Source: Cardiocondyla obscurior (lineage: Eukaryota; Arthropoda; Insecta; Hymenoptera; Formicidae). From it: a stretch of DNA of 64,000 nt. The notes beneath the pieces were generated by a model. The model had not been told where the DNA came from. It was given only the letters and a program-made list of their open reading frames with translations, and made no database searches. A program made the translations under genes and the position numbers. Shown in pieces: positions 11,005 through 24,260 of this stretch. Location of the stretch: NCBI RefSeq assembly GCF_019399895.1, contig NC_091891.1, forward strand, positions 1,054,001 to 1,118,000, in the 5' to 3' direction. The first letter of the stretch is position 1; every line of letters starts with the position of its first letter.

Positions 11005-14000
11005 CGTATTTTTTATTGCTATGTTTGTTTAGTAAAAAACATGCTTCTGATCGCTATTGCAAAGACACTCGATCATATAACATATGACAAATCAGGCCTC
11101 GCGGTGCTATTAAAAAATTGTTTCGGTGTGACTTTGACAATTTTTTTACTCGCGTCTATCAAAACGTAAGAAACGCAAATGATAGAACTTAACCTAAAAT
11201 ATACAATACAGTGCGTTTTCGACATGTCCGATTACGAAACGCGTAAATCGCCGGACACGACGGTTTCTTGCAATCGTGACGTCTTCTGGCATGTTGCTCA
11301 CATAATTATATCTCGTCCCAACTTACTAAATATTCATATATTGTTACGTTCTTAATATTTTCTCAGACTAAATTTTGTTAGTTTCTAGAAAATCCGCTAC
11401 GAGCCCTCCACCGTTGCTTTCAACTGATGATTAGTACGAGCTAGTCAAATGAGCAAGTTCTCGAAGGCTACTTAAAAAATTTTTTTTTTTTTCTTAACAA
11501 AAAAAAATTATTTTAAATAAAAGTAAAATAAAAAAGAAATAAAAAATTAGTGGTACGAGTTAACGCACCATTGTATATGGTCAGACAATCGGAGATTTTA
11601 GTAATATGTATAACTGTGAACGATAAGTTAAGTAATCTAAAATAAAATAAAATATTAAACAAAATTAAGTAAAGTACGGTATAATAAAAATAAAATTAAG
11701 CAAAATATGGTTAAATAAAAAGAAATTATTAAGTTAATTTACTTGCTTTTTTTAAAACTAATAGATAAAAATAAAATAATACGTGCTTGGAAATTACGAA
11801 GCATCATCTTTAGTTCATTTGAAAATCTTATTCAAAGTTCCTTTGATAAATTTCAATATAGTAATATAAAATAAGGAAACTTATTTAAAGTACAGAAAAC
11901 TTTATGTTTACAAAAAGTAATAACTCTACAAAATATTCTACAAGAATATAGTTAAAACATAATAAAATAATGTTATTTCTCCCTTAAAATAAAAAAACAA
12001 TATCCAATAAAACGAGTATACATGCATATTATATTATATTTAGCAATATACTATTATTATGTAATATACTATAATACATTAATTAAAACTCTTCCTAAAC
12101 AATGTCCTCATATATGGATAACTAAATTTGCAATTTTACTTATAAATTTAATTTTTCTGTGGATGTATAAACTAATTAGAAGTAACTAGTTTATGATTGC
12201 GTTATATGTATGTATGTATTTGTCAAAACCGTAATTAAAAATTAACTAAACTAAATAAAGAATTGAAAAATATTAATATGTGATAATTTATGCTTTAAAA
12301 CTTATTTATTGCTACAGACGATGCACTAACAGTTCACATACTCGCGCTTACTATTACGCATCAGTTTGATGAGTCGCATACCTAACACCAAACAAATCGT
12401 GGATAGAAATCAGGTAAGCCTAGTGAAGAGGCGTAAACCACACATATGTGACTCGCTATCGAGCCAATAGCCCATGTGAATATAACTCCGCCTCTTAAAC
12501 GTGGCCAGCCTCTTCCCCCAATCCGTCGGCTTCTCTGTATTGTTCGGTTGTGCTTAGTCGAGCGTGCGCACGAACATTTATGCGCGTATATGTAAGTAAA
12601 TGTGCGCTAAGCACACAAGAACGTTAGAATTGAATGCGTTTTGTATGATCATCCATAACCAATCAGTTACTCAACCACTTGCGATTTATTCAAGTTACGT
12701 TTCACTCATTTTTTATGTCGCCCTTTTTTTTCCAAAGCTTTTTTTTTTTACTCTACACACATGCAGATATATTATAAAAAAAAAAACAAAACGTAGCGCC
12801 TGATTTATTCACGAATGTTCTTCAAATTTAGCTGATTTATTTAAATGCACATATAGGCCACTTTATTACGAGCATGTGTGTGCGTATGTATATGTAGAAC
12901 GTTAATATACTAAGACACCGAGATTGAAACTGAGACTGTGTGTACTCTAAGAGGCGTAGAGGGATTTTCTTATTTCTGCTCTGGTAAATCTGTCGCTCCA
13001 GTCAGTGAGGCAGCGAAGGGCAAGTCGCGCGCCGTTGACCGTGTCTCTGCTTCTTTTTTCGTCTATTCAGCTGCCAATGCTACGATTCGTGGTATACATA
13101 AGCGAACCGGTGCGGTATAATAGTGCGTAAATTTGGTTTTTTATGCTCGCGTCTTTTGTGACGTCTTTCGCCACATACTACACACTATTATTACATTTTT
13201 GTATCTGACATTACGGATTTGATAACGTCCACAAACAAAACTTGACGATTATTCTCGTTAGCTCAGCATTCGCAGTATAAGCATCATATTAGTATAACTA
13301 AATAACTATTTACCACCACTGTTATTACCACTGCAGTGCTACTTATTATTACAATTATAATTAATATCATAGCTTCCTTTGAATTTATTGCAAACGTGAT
13401 ATCAGTATCAAAAGTATACCTACAACTTATAAAATATTCACAAGTCCAAAGATATATAAATACTAAAAATATTAAATTTATAATAGTATTATTGTGTTAA
13501 TTTATATTAAAACGTCAAAGTAATTATATTTGACATAAATATATTTTTCTTCATTAACTTGTATGAAATTATTAAAAACAGCTATTGCAATTATAAGACA
13601 AACTTGTAAATTCGTTGTTTGAAATATGAATTTACAATTAACGTACGCATAATAAACAATTCATCCTTCGTATATTGTTTTTGTGCATTACACGGCTTAT
13701 ATGTATACACATAATATTAGAATTGCATTCACAAAAGTATAACAACGATAGAATTACTAATGAAACTAGTCTGTTCTTTTTGAGTGTATTTTAAAAACTG
13801 CAGACGGAATACTGCAACTCTGGAGTTTTCGCCTTGTGTATAAGCGACGGCTGCTGGATTACACGTCTTTCCAATGAATCCGATCATAATAGGTGAGAAA
13901 TATTTCAACAATATTAAATTGATTAATAAAGACTAATAGTTTGACTATTAAATAATATCTATTAACTTACATGTATATGTTAATAAATATTTCTTCATAA

Positions 14001-16930
14001 TTAATGCAAGTGAATAAGCCGCGCATTATAATAAATAATATAAAAACGATGTATGTTGCATATGTGTTTTAACGCGATCCAGCCACGCCAAGTTTTTGTA
14101 TATCAGTTTGGCTTCTGTTTTACTGACAATTACAAATTGGCGTTAGTTTCTTGCATGAAATCTTTTGTAAGAAGGGGCGCGTACACTTGGCGCTTCTTTT
14201 TTCCTCTTTTATAAAGATAATTTTATATCAATGGCACATGTGTATACACATAACGCATACATATGAACGTGTATAACTTATATACATATACGCAATCAAA
14301 AAATAGAACTATATAATTTATTTTTTTCTTATTTTATACGTACCAGGTTTGACTCTTTTTAATCTTACACATATGTTTGGTTCTATTAAGTTTAATCCTA
14401 GTGCTTTTTAAATTGTATCATTATGTAATGTAGGTGAGATATAGTAAAGTAAATACTACGTCATAATTTAGACTATGTAATCTTATCTGTAAGTACATTA
14501 TTATTACAATTGATATAATGCAACTAGCAAATAATGCAACTAGCAGCCGTGTAAATATATAAACAGCATTAGAAATAGAGTCATATCGCGAAATCAAATG
14601 AGAAACGATACGGCTTACGATTAGAGTAAGCACTTAAAGCAAAATTGTCTTTGCGCGCATACATGTGCGTCGGATATATCTATTATTACAAATTAAATCA
14701 TGTAGTGCAGAATTATTAAAAATAAAAAGTAAAAAAAAAATATGTTATACTGACCACAAAATAGAGAAAATTATTTATATTGTAGAATTATATTTTATTG
14801 TCTTTTAAGCATCGAATAAATAAAAAAGCAGTAATTTGTTAAAAGCTTTTAAAGAAATTTTGATACGGCTGCAAATAAATTATTTTTAAAATAGTTAACA
14901 TTGTTACTCGCAAAAAGTGTACGTTTTATGTAAAAGTCTTAATTCTACACACAAGATTTAGAATGTGTAATGCTCGATTAATGTTTGACAACGGTTTCGC
15001 AGATATAAATTCTTCTTGTCATCTACTTTTCTTATTTGAGAAACAGGCATGTAAGCTTGTCGGCTCGAAAGCTGTAAGCCAATGTTATTTCGGCTTGGAC
15101 GTTTTAAATCTACGATTATTCTGTGTATATGTATAGTGATTAATCGATTTGAAAATACTAAATTACTCTTACTTTAAGAAATGAATGCATTATATTATTT
15201 TGTACGATAGTTATTTAAAATGTTATAGCATATATTGATATAATTATAATTGACCATTTATATAGATTATAGAAAATATGCTGTATTCATTTCTTGAGAA
15301 ACCTTTGACCTTCTTACTACGTCCCGGATGCGCTTCGATCTTATCGCTGAAAAAGTTTGTCTCTCTTTTTAAATCAAATGCTGATTTCCATAAAAGAATT
15401 TAATACAAGACGAAATGAGACGAAAAAAAATCATAATGAAAACTATGAATATATCCATTTATTGTAACTTTGAGAAAATTATCGATAATATAAATATAAG
15501 AAAAAAAAATTCCGTTTACACGTGCTAAATTTCTTTTAAGAGCTCTTTTAAACAAAAAAAAATCTAATATAAAGTATATACATTTTAATTAATACGTATT
15601 CATATATGTATAAAACAGTAGAATGCAAGCTATAATTAAAAGAAATTTTTTCTGTACTATTTGAACTAGTCTTTTAATCAAAGTATTATAATAATTAATA
15701 ATATAATAACACGACAATTAGAATAATAAATCAAATATTACATATAATTTAAATAAGAAAATAAGCAATGACTTTAATTATAAATAATGTAAGTGCACTT
15801 AATTTAGAAATAATAATAGAGATATAAAATTAAATGCGGTCTAACATACTGCTGTAATTATTTCAGTTTCTTTGTAGGTAATGTTACAACAATATTCAAA
15901 GTCGATGACACAATACATTCGTAACTGTTGCTTGTTAGTACAGTTCAAGACCCTGATATGTAATGTGATATATTTAAAACGTAAAAGAGATAAAACATGC
16001 GAACATTCCAAAGTTATCACAAATAGACATATAATTGTATGCCCATAAGGTTTAATTTTATAAATTAGAATTTTGGTAATATATACAATAACTAAAAAAT
16101 TTTTTTAATTAAATTTATTATAAATTATTACTTAAGTGGTGAGACATAATAATGTCATGTTCACCGGTGAGGCATTGACAGCTAACGTGTTAAATAATAT
16201 TTTAAGTCGATATTACGACGCTGTTATCGATCTAAAATCAAATAAAATTGTATTTACGACGATTTTAAATATCAGAACAGAGTATAAATATCAGTCTAAG
16301 GATGGCATACATGCATGGAGTAAAACTCAGATATGCACAATAGTAAACTTACACTATAAATTAGATTACAAATTAATTTTAACTCTACCTAACTAAGCAA
16401 TTTGTTTGGTGGTGTCCGTTTTACATTGTGTGCATCTGTAACGTTTTTATTAGCGATAATTTCTGCGCTTGGGTCCGTCGGCGAGAACAAACATTAATCT
16501 AAAAAAGAGCACTGATGCTCGTCATCACCTGTCGCTTTCATCCAATCGCTTTTGAAGTATTTATCTCCTTAATAATTTTAATTCATTATTCAAAAATTAT
16601 TACGCGTTTTACGAAATAAAACATAACTTTTCGTCTAGATTTTACGTTCACTAGCTTCAGCTCTCGCTATAGCAACTTCGTTTGCACATACATACATGGT
16701 ATTCCATGGTTTTCCTGATACCGTTCGTGAAATGAGCATATGTATAATATATTAATTGTGATAAAGAAAAAAAAAATCTTGTACCGTTTTGCAATATTCG
16801 CGATAGTAATTCAGATATAAATTTTTTGAATAGAACGAATAAGAGCGTGTCAATACAAGCACTTGAGCTGTTCGAACTATGGTACAATCCACTGTATTAT
16901 GCATGTACCGATATTCTGCGACAAAAAAGG

Positions 16931-16946
16931 AAGCGGCGCGCCGCTT
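16931..16946. other. 16-bp perfect GC palindrome
   Basis: AAGCGGCGCGCCGCTT reads the same on both strands and includes an AscI-type core, within a GC-rich patch of otherwise AT-rich DNA. It lies just upstream of repeat copy 1. Possibly a dimeric factor site. Confidence 0.4.
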
Positions 16947-16997
16947 GTCTAGAATGGCGACGCAGCTCTTAGCTTGTCTAATTTTCGATGCTTCCTT

Positions 16998-17155
16998 TCC
17001 GTGCCGCTGCTCTCCTTGTCACCAAGCGTCGGCCAATGGTTGATGCAGTGGGCTGTACTACTCAACTGCTTCTATCAACGTATTTTCATTTGCTTTGCCG
17101 TAATTGAATTATTATTGCAAATATTGCAAAACGTATGAAACTTTTTTCGGTTCAT
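16998..17155 (+). repeat. diverged repeat, copy 1
   Basis: Shares with copy 2 the series CGCTGCTCT…GTCGG(C/G)CAATG(G/T)TTGAT…AGT…GCTTCTAT, and with copy 3 the downstream block GCAAATA(T/A)TGCAAAACG…ATGA. This gives over 150 bp of recognisable but degraded homology. Confidence 0.6.
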
Positions 17156-17792
17156 CTAAATTGTTATGCTATCCCGCGAATAGTGTAGAAAAACCCTAAA
17201 ACACCGCATATTTAAGTGAATTAAATTATTTAAATAGTTGATTAAAATTATTTTACTGCATTCGGGCGCGTCGAGTCTTTCTATGTCGGTTTGGTTTCTA
17301 GCTTATTACAAATTTGTTATATTTATTTCTTTATACAAAAGAACGCGTATACTGAACATTGGTTTTTTACTATGTTAAAAAATGCAATTTTATGCTGATG
17401 ATCGACTATGTATGACTTTAGAATGTAAATTATAATTTTTTACTTTTTTACATATGCATGCATAGGTTTATACATTAATCTAAAACTGTTGAAACGTTAA
17501 AAGAAAAGAATAAAAGAAAAGCAACTGAAATTAGCAAACATTTTGCATATGTGCATGCATTTTATAACAGTACACTTCAAAACGTTCATACATACATGTG
17601 ATTGAAGATGCTAAAAAACTACTAAATAATATTATTTAGTTACGGATATGTCTAGCTGGATAAATCTTTATATGTATACATATGCATATGTGCGTTTGTG
17701 AATAAAATTTTTAATCTTAATGCAACATTTAAAGGACTTGATTAAAAAATTTTGGAATTGATTTTGATTTCCGATTCTCGTTATTCTCATTT

Positions 17793-17925
17793 TCGCTGTG
17801 CGTCGCTGCTCTTTTTGCATTTTATAACCAATTGTCGGGCAATGTTTGATTGAGTAGAATGCGTTATATTTCGGGAGTATTAATCGCTTCTATTGGCATG
17901 TTTTTACTTGCTCTGTTTACAAAAT
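17793..17925 (+). repeat. diverged repeat, copy 2
   Basis: Contains CGCTGCTCT, GTCGGGCAATGTTTGAT and GCTTCTATTGGCATGTTTTT in the same order as copies 1 and 3. It overlaps a 61-codon open frame (17,850-18,035) rich in hydrophobic residues. Confidence 0.6.
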
Positions 17926-19069
17926 TATTAAAAAAAATTATATCTGAATTATCATATTTAGATTTATGTCTTTATATCTTTACATATGTATATACCTTTC
18001 TTACATTTATATTTTTTAAATATAATTCAGTATAATTTATAATTTAATAACATTTTCTTTGTAAAATGCAATTTGTATTTCTGTCTCGGAGCTAAATTGA
18101 TAGAAAAATGTTAAATGATGAAATTGTACATTTACTAAAATAAAGTAAAATTTTTAAATAAATATCTTTACAATTTTTTATATATCGTTTGTGATCCAAA
18201 TGCATCTTTATAAATATTTCATTATTTTATACATCTTTTTTTATTTTTTTCAACGCAGGAACTTGTTTCTTAATAGAAAAAAAATTCAACAGCTAATACT
18301 ATTTGCGAAGTCCTATGTCAACTGAACTACAATCCTATTTCAATAATATTCATAGAAAAGCACTCGTCATCTAAGTGAAACAAACAGTACTAATTGAACG
18401 CTAATGAAACATTCAGCTTCTGTTCTATATGTATATAAATAGTTTACAGAGCACTTTGTCTTTTCATAAAAAGGTCACTTTGTCAATAAAATCATTGCCG
18501 AATTATTTGCACACATGTGTTTACATGTGCTGATTGCCGATTAAATCAGTTAACAATAAAATTATAAAAAAAAAAACACAGATAATGATTAAAAAATATG
18601 TATAAAGATACGAAGTATGGCTACATCGAAATTAGAATAATTTCAAAGAATGCACATCGTCATAATAATATTATTTCATTCTTGAAATTTATTCTTGACT
18701 ATGTTTACGCTTTCCCTGTTTTATATATAGATAAATATATTACATACACAATATTATAATTAAAAATTACAGGGTATAATAGCACGGTTCTCACTCAATC
18801 GCTCGTAAAAATATATATTTACACGAGATGAACAAAAAAGTTCCGTACCATTTTGGATTAATTGTATATTAATAATCGAGATATAAATTTTTGCAATTTA
18901 TACATATAACAGGGGGAATGAGAACGCACCGATAAAAGCGATTGATACGCTAGAAGTGTAACACAAGCCCATTCAATCAACTAGTGGGGAGGTAGATCAG
19001 TTCCTAAGTAATGAAAATGAACGAAAAGTCGCATCGCCATTTCAATAGCGGCAAAATGGCCAGCGGTTA

Positions 19070-19260
19070 CTCTTCTGCGATCGATCGATCGCCCAATCCT
19101 TGATTAAAAGAACCGTATTTATGTATACTTGTAACGTATCGATCGCTTCTATCGGCACGCTCTTATTCACTCTATTGTACATATACATTTTTTAAATCCA
19201 TACTTTGCATATTAATGCAAATAATGCAAAACGGCATGAGATTTTTTTTTACTCGTCTTC
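19070..19260 (+). repeat. diverged repeat, copy 3
   Basis: Contains the palindrome GCGATCGATCGATCGC (19,077-19,092), then CCCAATCCTTGATT, GCTTCTATCGGCACGC and the GCAAATAATGCAAAACGG block shared with copy 1. A 24-codon frame, MYTCNVSIASIGTLLF onward, runs through the core. Confidence 0.6.
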
Positions 19261-20384
19261 ATAAGTTTAACCTGCCTTTGAAAAAAATTGTGCTAAGTAA
19301 AGAAATCTTTTCTGTATAATTGAAACACTCGCGCGCGTAAACATACAATTTAATATAAGGGAAGAGGTACGGTGATTGAACACGTTTTAGAACACATTTG
19401 AATTTAAATTGCTTTGTCTAGAATCCAAGATAACATTTCACGAATATCGTTTGTTTTTCGGTATTAAGCAAGATTCAAGATGTAATAATGCATAGCAATT
19501 GGAAATGAAAAGAAAATTTATTTTTGCTAAAAAAGATTATCAAATTTAAATTATGTAAATTTAATTTCTTGTGAATGACATATTTGTATAGCACAACGTG
19601 CATGATTATTTTGCTTTGATCGTCAATTATTAAATTTGTAACATTAAACAAAAGAATAAAATTATGTAAAATTAGTTTTATGATTTAATAACGTATTTTC
19701 ATATGTGCGGTTTGTACTGCTAATAAAATCACAAGGCAATTTTCTTTATGCTTTTTATACGATTTGATTATTATTATTATTCTTATATTACACGTTCGAT
19801 CGAGACATATATATCTTTACCAACGCAATAAAAAATAAAAAAAAGAAGAAAAAAAATAAACTAAAGAAAAGAAGAAGTGAATAAGAAAGAAAGAAAGAAA
19901 GGTGTAAGAGAAAGGGAAAGAAGAACAAGAGTTGTGTGACCTATTACCGATCAAAAGCAATCCAAGAAAAAACAAAAAGAAAGAGAAATAATAAAGTGTG
20001 TTCATAATAATCACGACCGACTGTGATTGATTCACCGAACTTCTTGATTAACTCTTCATTTCAATTCATGCTTATATACATTCATTTTTAATAGCATTAC
20101 GATTTCATCAAAGTAGTTTCCACATACAATAATCGATTTTTAAATGGTTTTATAATCAGAGCTAACACATTAATTGTAGTACTGCTTATAAACCTACAAG
20201 CTTTTAACAAACAATTAACTTGCTTCTATTAACTTTTATCATTAGTGCAATTTTATATTCTTGTATATATGTATATGTGTAACGTGTAATACGACGAGTA
20301 TAATTTAAATATTTTTCTTGTATTCTTAGTAAGAGATCTAATATACGACATATGTGCCTGAGCCCTCGAAATTAAATCAAAGAT

Positions 20385-20483
20385 TCACATTTCTATAAAG
20401 TTGGAGCCGACAAAGGCAGCAACGACGGTGCCGATAATTAGCGGGTTGAATGGTAGACAAACATTGGTCGTGTTCTGTGGTAC
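20385..20483 (-). CDS. candidate terminal exon of an unknown minus-strand gene
   Basis: A good acceptor (polypyrimidine tract ending ttacgtag) precedes a 33-codon frame that stops at 20,385. The frame contains a glycine/alanine-rich hydrophobic helix (PLIIGTVVAAFVGSNF) that could be a membrane segment, and it is GC-balanced unlike its surroundings. Two other frames are also partly open, so the phase is uncertain. The only upstream minus-strand exon candidates are the cassettes at 24,585-24,755; linking them is speculation. Confidence 0.25.
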   Translation of the reverse strand, partial: VPQNTTNVCLPFNPLIIGTVVAAFVGSNFIEM

Positions 20484-20952
20484 CTACGTAAGAGAAACAT
20501 GTGTTTCGAGAGTGATACTGGCATTCATCATGCGCTCGAACACGCCCACTTCGTGTCACGTTGTGATGTTTGTTTCTTAACTTTATTTCTATATGGTTTC
20601 TTAAATTCGCACTTGTTTTACGCATAAATATCACGCTCACGTGCAATGCATTTATGAGATTTTTTAATTCAAAACTCCTTCATTAATTCGCTATCATTAT
20701 TTGACATTTTAATTTTATGTAAGTAAATTAAATTAAAATTTTCTTTTTCATTTTTTTAGCCTCTGAGCAAAGCATGACAGAATGATTTCGCAAATATACA
20801 TATAAATTGTATAAAATATACAATTTAAAAAAATATCTTGTGGAACACAGATCGATTTTTATATATTAAAGAAAAAAAAGAGTTATTAAACTTAACTTTT
20901 TTATACATAAATGAACATGAAACGTTTCTTAGTGAAATGGTGTTATTATCAA

Positions 20953-20990
20953 TGGCTTCTATCGACGTACTTTTATTATTTACGAGGCAG
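20953..20990 (+). repeat. diverged repeat, copy 4 (core only)
   Basis: Only the GCTTCTATCGACGTACTTTTA core and its downstream TTAAAGAAAATT are recognisable. It opens with ATG and reads MASIDVLLLFTRQLKKI then stop. A weaker fifth core (TTGCTTCTATTAACTTTTATC) begins near 20,221. Confidence 0.5.
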
Positions 20991-22773
20991 TTAAAGAAAA
21001 TTTAATTTTATTTCAAAAACTTTCTTATCACATAATTTAGTTGTGAATCGACAATCACTAATTTGAGAGCTGAAGAAGTCTATTTAAATATTCAAGCATT
21101 TTTAGGTATACTTATTAACTTACATTGAAATAAACTAAATTAAAAACAGCTAAACCGATTAATTTTTTAGTATGTTTAGTAGAAAACTTGATACACATGT
21201 ATCATAAAGTTTTTTTTTTTTTTGTACGTGCTGTACGAGTGAGGATATTGCGACCAAATGCGACCTATGGCATTCATATCGTTAACACTTATTCAAGTTG
21301 TCAGTCAATATGATTATATCTTATGTTATAATCTTATTATACGTAATACACACATCGATCTCGTTATGTGAGTACCAAGTTTTTCTAAAGAAGCAAGATA
21401 TAATTATGTTGATTTAATGAACGTAATGTATTGTTTAAGTTTTAAATGGCAGTTATAAATACTGCTCAAAATTATGGCAAGTTTCTTATGTAAGTCATAA
21501 TTCATCTTTTATCTGTATTTATAATGGGAGGTTTCTGCGAACAAACTTGCAAAGCGCGCGCTTTGTATTCTCTAGTGTCTTAAGAAAATCGAATTAATTT
21601 AAATTGCTACATTTATTATTGCCGTTTTTCTGTAATGCTGATTAATTTTCTGGCTTAGCTCATTTAACAATCTCCAAACAATGCATATCGCATTTTATTA
21701 AAAATTAAATACTTTTAAAATGGTAAATCTTTTTGCTACACATATATTTAAATACTATTTTCTTAAAAAGTTGAATACTTTTCTGATGCATTTAACATAA
21801 TCGTTATAGTTTATACTATGATAAAAGTATTTTTATAATATTATTCAATGTAATTCATCTAAAAATGATATAAGGTTAATTATACGCACAAAATAAAATC
21901 CGTTAAAAAAGTATTTAAAATAATCGGTATTGCGATCCGTATATAGAATTATAGAATTAGAACCAGATTTTCTTTCTCTGCTTGAGGAAGGAGCTGAAAT
22001 GTCTTCACCCTCATACTAGTTAGTTGAAAGCTAACTGCTTTACACAAATACACGTATATGTACTTTCGTACACTTTCACCAATACACAGACTGCGTACGG
22101 CCGCCGTCTCTTTTTCGTTAGACGTGTGTTACATGCGTGTAAAATGACTACATGCGTCGGAACCTTTGATCTCGGTCATTTATCACTGCTTGTGAGAAAA
22201 AGCCTAATAATATTACATATATAGACTTGGTACGTATATAAATGTATATATGTGTTCATGTGTATCACATGTGCGTACTTACTTAGAACTTCATAAAAGC
22301 ACTACGGATACTACCTATATGTGTATTTCACGTAAGTTTAATATTATTCGATGTCTTATAAAATAATGTAAAATTATTTCCTGAAGAAAAGCGTTCAACA
22401 AATACGATCACGAATAACCAAAATCGACTATACTTATTTAATATCATAAATTATAATTATAAGAATTATAATATTTTTTTCACGAATTATACGTTCCATT
22501 TGACTTGGCTTATCCTTTGCTTGATTAAGCAACGTCACAACAATTATAATATACATACATACATATATCGTAATACAAAATAACAGCACCCTTCGAGCTT
22601 ATCATTGCTATACTTTTCTCATATCGCATATACAGGCCTTGTACAAAATGTACTGTATATTTAAAGTTGGATAACTTGTTAAATCAAAATTAAATAATCT
22701 TTTAATTACTATATTTTAATTATTGTTCGTACGTGTTAATAATTTGTGTAATGTGGCATTTATTATTTTGCAG

Positions 22774-24139
22774 AAAATAGCAGCACCGAAATTGGGGCAC
22801 AAACGCAACAATCACGTCAACAACAGCAACATCAACAGCAATACGGAGAAGTAAATCAATTAGGCGGTGTATTTGTGAATGGAAGACCCCTTCCCAATGC
22901 TGTCAGACTGAGAATAGTTGAGCTTGCCCAATTGGGTATTAGACCATGCGATATCTCGCGACAATTACGTGTTAGTCACGGATGTGTTAGTAAGATATTA
23001 GCACGCTATCACGAAACGGGTAGCATTCTACCGGGAGCAATTGGTGGCAGCAAACCACGTGTAACTACGCCAAAAGTCGTGCAATATATTAAGCAATTAA
23101 AATTAAAAGATCCAGGTATCTTTGCCTGGGAAATTAGAGACCGATTGTTATCGGACGGTGTTTGCGACAAATATAATGTCCCATCAGTGTCCAGTATATC
23201 GAGAATATTAAGAAATAAAGTTGGCGCTACATCAACTATGCATCATCATCATCCACATAATTCAGGTCACCATCACCATCACCATCACCATCACCATCAT
23301 CATCATCCTCTCTATGCAGCTGCCGCAGCAGCCGGCGCAGCCTTTTGTCCAGTGCCATACCCACCGACACCTTATCACCCAACGGCATCACCTTCTGTCA
23401 CGCATCATCACCAAGGTTAGTATTTTGTAGTTAGAATAATTAAAATATAATAGATCTCAATAAGAACTTTTTATATTTATCTTTAGCGTTTTTAAATTTA
23501 CTGATAGAAATTAATTCAATCTAAATGCATTTGTCTTTTGCGTTAATTCAAAAAATTTGAATATAAAATAATTTATTTTAATTATTCCCCGTTATTAAAT
23601 TTTTAGTTGGACTACCCTCTACAAATAAATTGTCATCATCGTCATCTTCAGCGATATATACTAGTGGCGGACATCAAACAGCAACAAACAATGCCTTGCA
23701 GTGGCCAAGTTCTCATACTGTACATGACATTTTAGCTAACAGTTGTAATAATGTACAAAATTCTTCGTCATCCTCATCATCAACATCATCATTATGTTCC
23801 ACGATCAACAATAATCATCATCACAATCGTCACGAGGATAATTCTGTTAATAACAATAACTCTAACGCTAATAATAATAATACTAATAATAATAACAACA
23901 ATAATATTAATGATAATACTAATAATAATAATAATGAAAATGACAATGAACATGCAATATCGAGCGGCTATCTACATCACCATCCGCATTTGTCGCATCA
24001 ACAGTATTATGCTTCAGCATTGTATCATCATCACACAAATGTTGCAACGGCAACTACCATTTCATCTACACTTTCTGTACAATCCATTATGTTACAATCA
24101 GGAACAATAAGACAGCCAACTAGCCCTTGCAATAATTAA
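22774..24139 (+). CDS. Poxm: Pox meso, paired-domain transcription factor (Pax1/9 group), 5' end missing
   Basis: DNA-binding regulator of mesoderm development. Two exons are visible: 22,774-23,415 and 23,607-24,139 (stop TAA). A complete paired domain of about 127 residues (22,845-23,225) opens GEVNQLGGVFVNGRPLPNA and keeps RPCDISRQLRVSHGCVSKIL; these residues match the Pax1/9 class rather than Pox neuro. Exon 2 carries HTVHDILA, fitting the Pax octapeptide, and there is no homeodomain, as expected for Pax1/9. Oddities: a run of about 16 histidines followed by Ala-rich sequence after the paired domain, and long Ser and Asn tracts in exon 2. The first visible exon enters in phase 1 after tttgcag, so the initiator ATG lies in an upstream exon I could not identify within the desert. 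Confidence 0.93.
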
Positions 24140-24254
24140 TGTTGTTATTTCATCTAATTAAATGAAATAACAACGTTAATTATTTTACATGCATATAAGC
24201 AATAGCAAATAATCAAATAACGTTTCTTTTTTTGTTTTCTACGTACATACAGTG

Positions 24255-24260
24255 AATAAA
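24255..24260 (+). terminator. Poxm: probable poly(A) signal of Pox meso
   Basis: AATAAA 115 bases past the Pox meso stop codon; assignment by position. Confidence 0.4.

Larger units (their letters stand above)
11005..22773. other. 11.8-kb gene desert between Merlin (-) and Pox meso (+)
   Basis: No exon I can assign with confidence. It must contain Merlin's promoter (next to 11,004) and probably the missing first exon and enhancers of Pox meso. GC-richer patches stand out at about 12,400-12,560, 12,940-13,110 and 16,910-17,060. A family of diverged repeats occupies 17-21 kb, a candidate minus-strand exon lies at 20,385-20,483, and purine-rich low-complexity DNA at 19,830-20,000. Confidence 0.6.

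Noticed and set aside
16136..16396. 86-aa plus-strand frame in the desert
   Set aside because: Composition is somewhat protein-like, but there is no homology, no ATG context and no partner exon; kept only as a weak chance ORF.
23221..23430. 69-aa plus-strand frame overlapping Pox meso
   Set aside because: It is the +1 frame of the His/Ala-rich coding exon; its Ile/Thr repeats arise from the CAT/CAC histidine codons.
23800..23940. Trinucleotide AAT/AAC array considered as a CRISPR-like or satellite repeat
   Set aside because: It is the in-frame Asn tract of Pox meso; there are no spaced identical repeats, and CRISPR is not expected in this genome.
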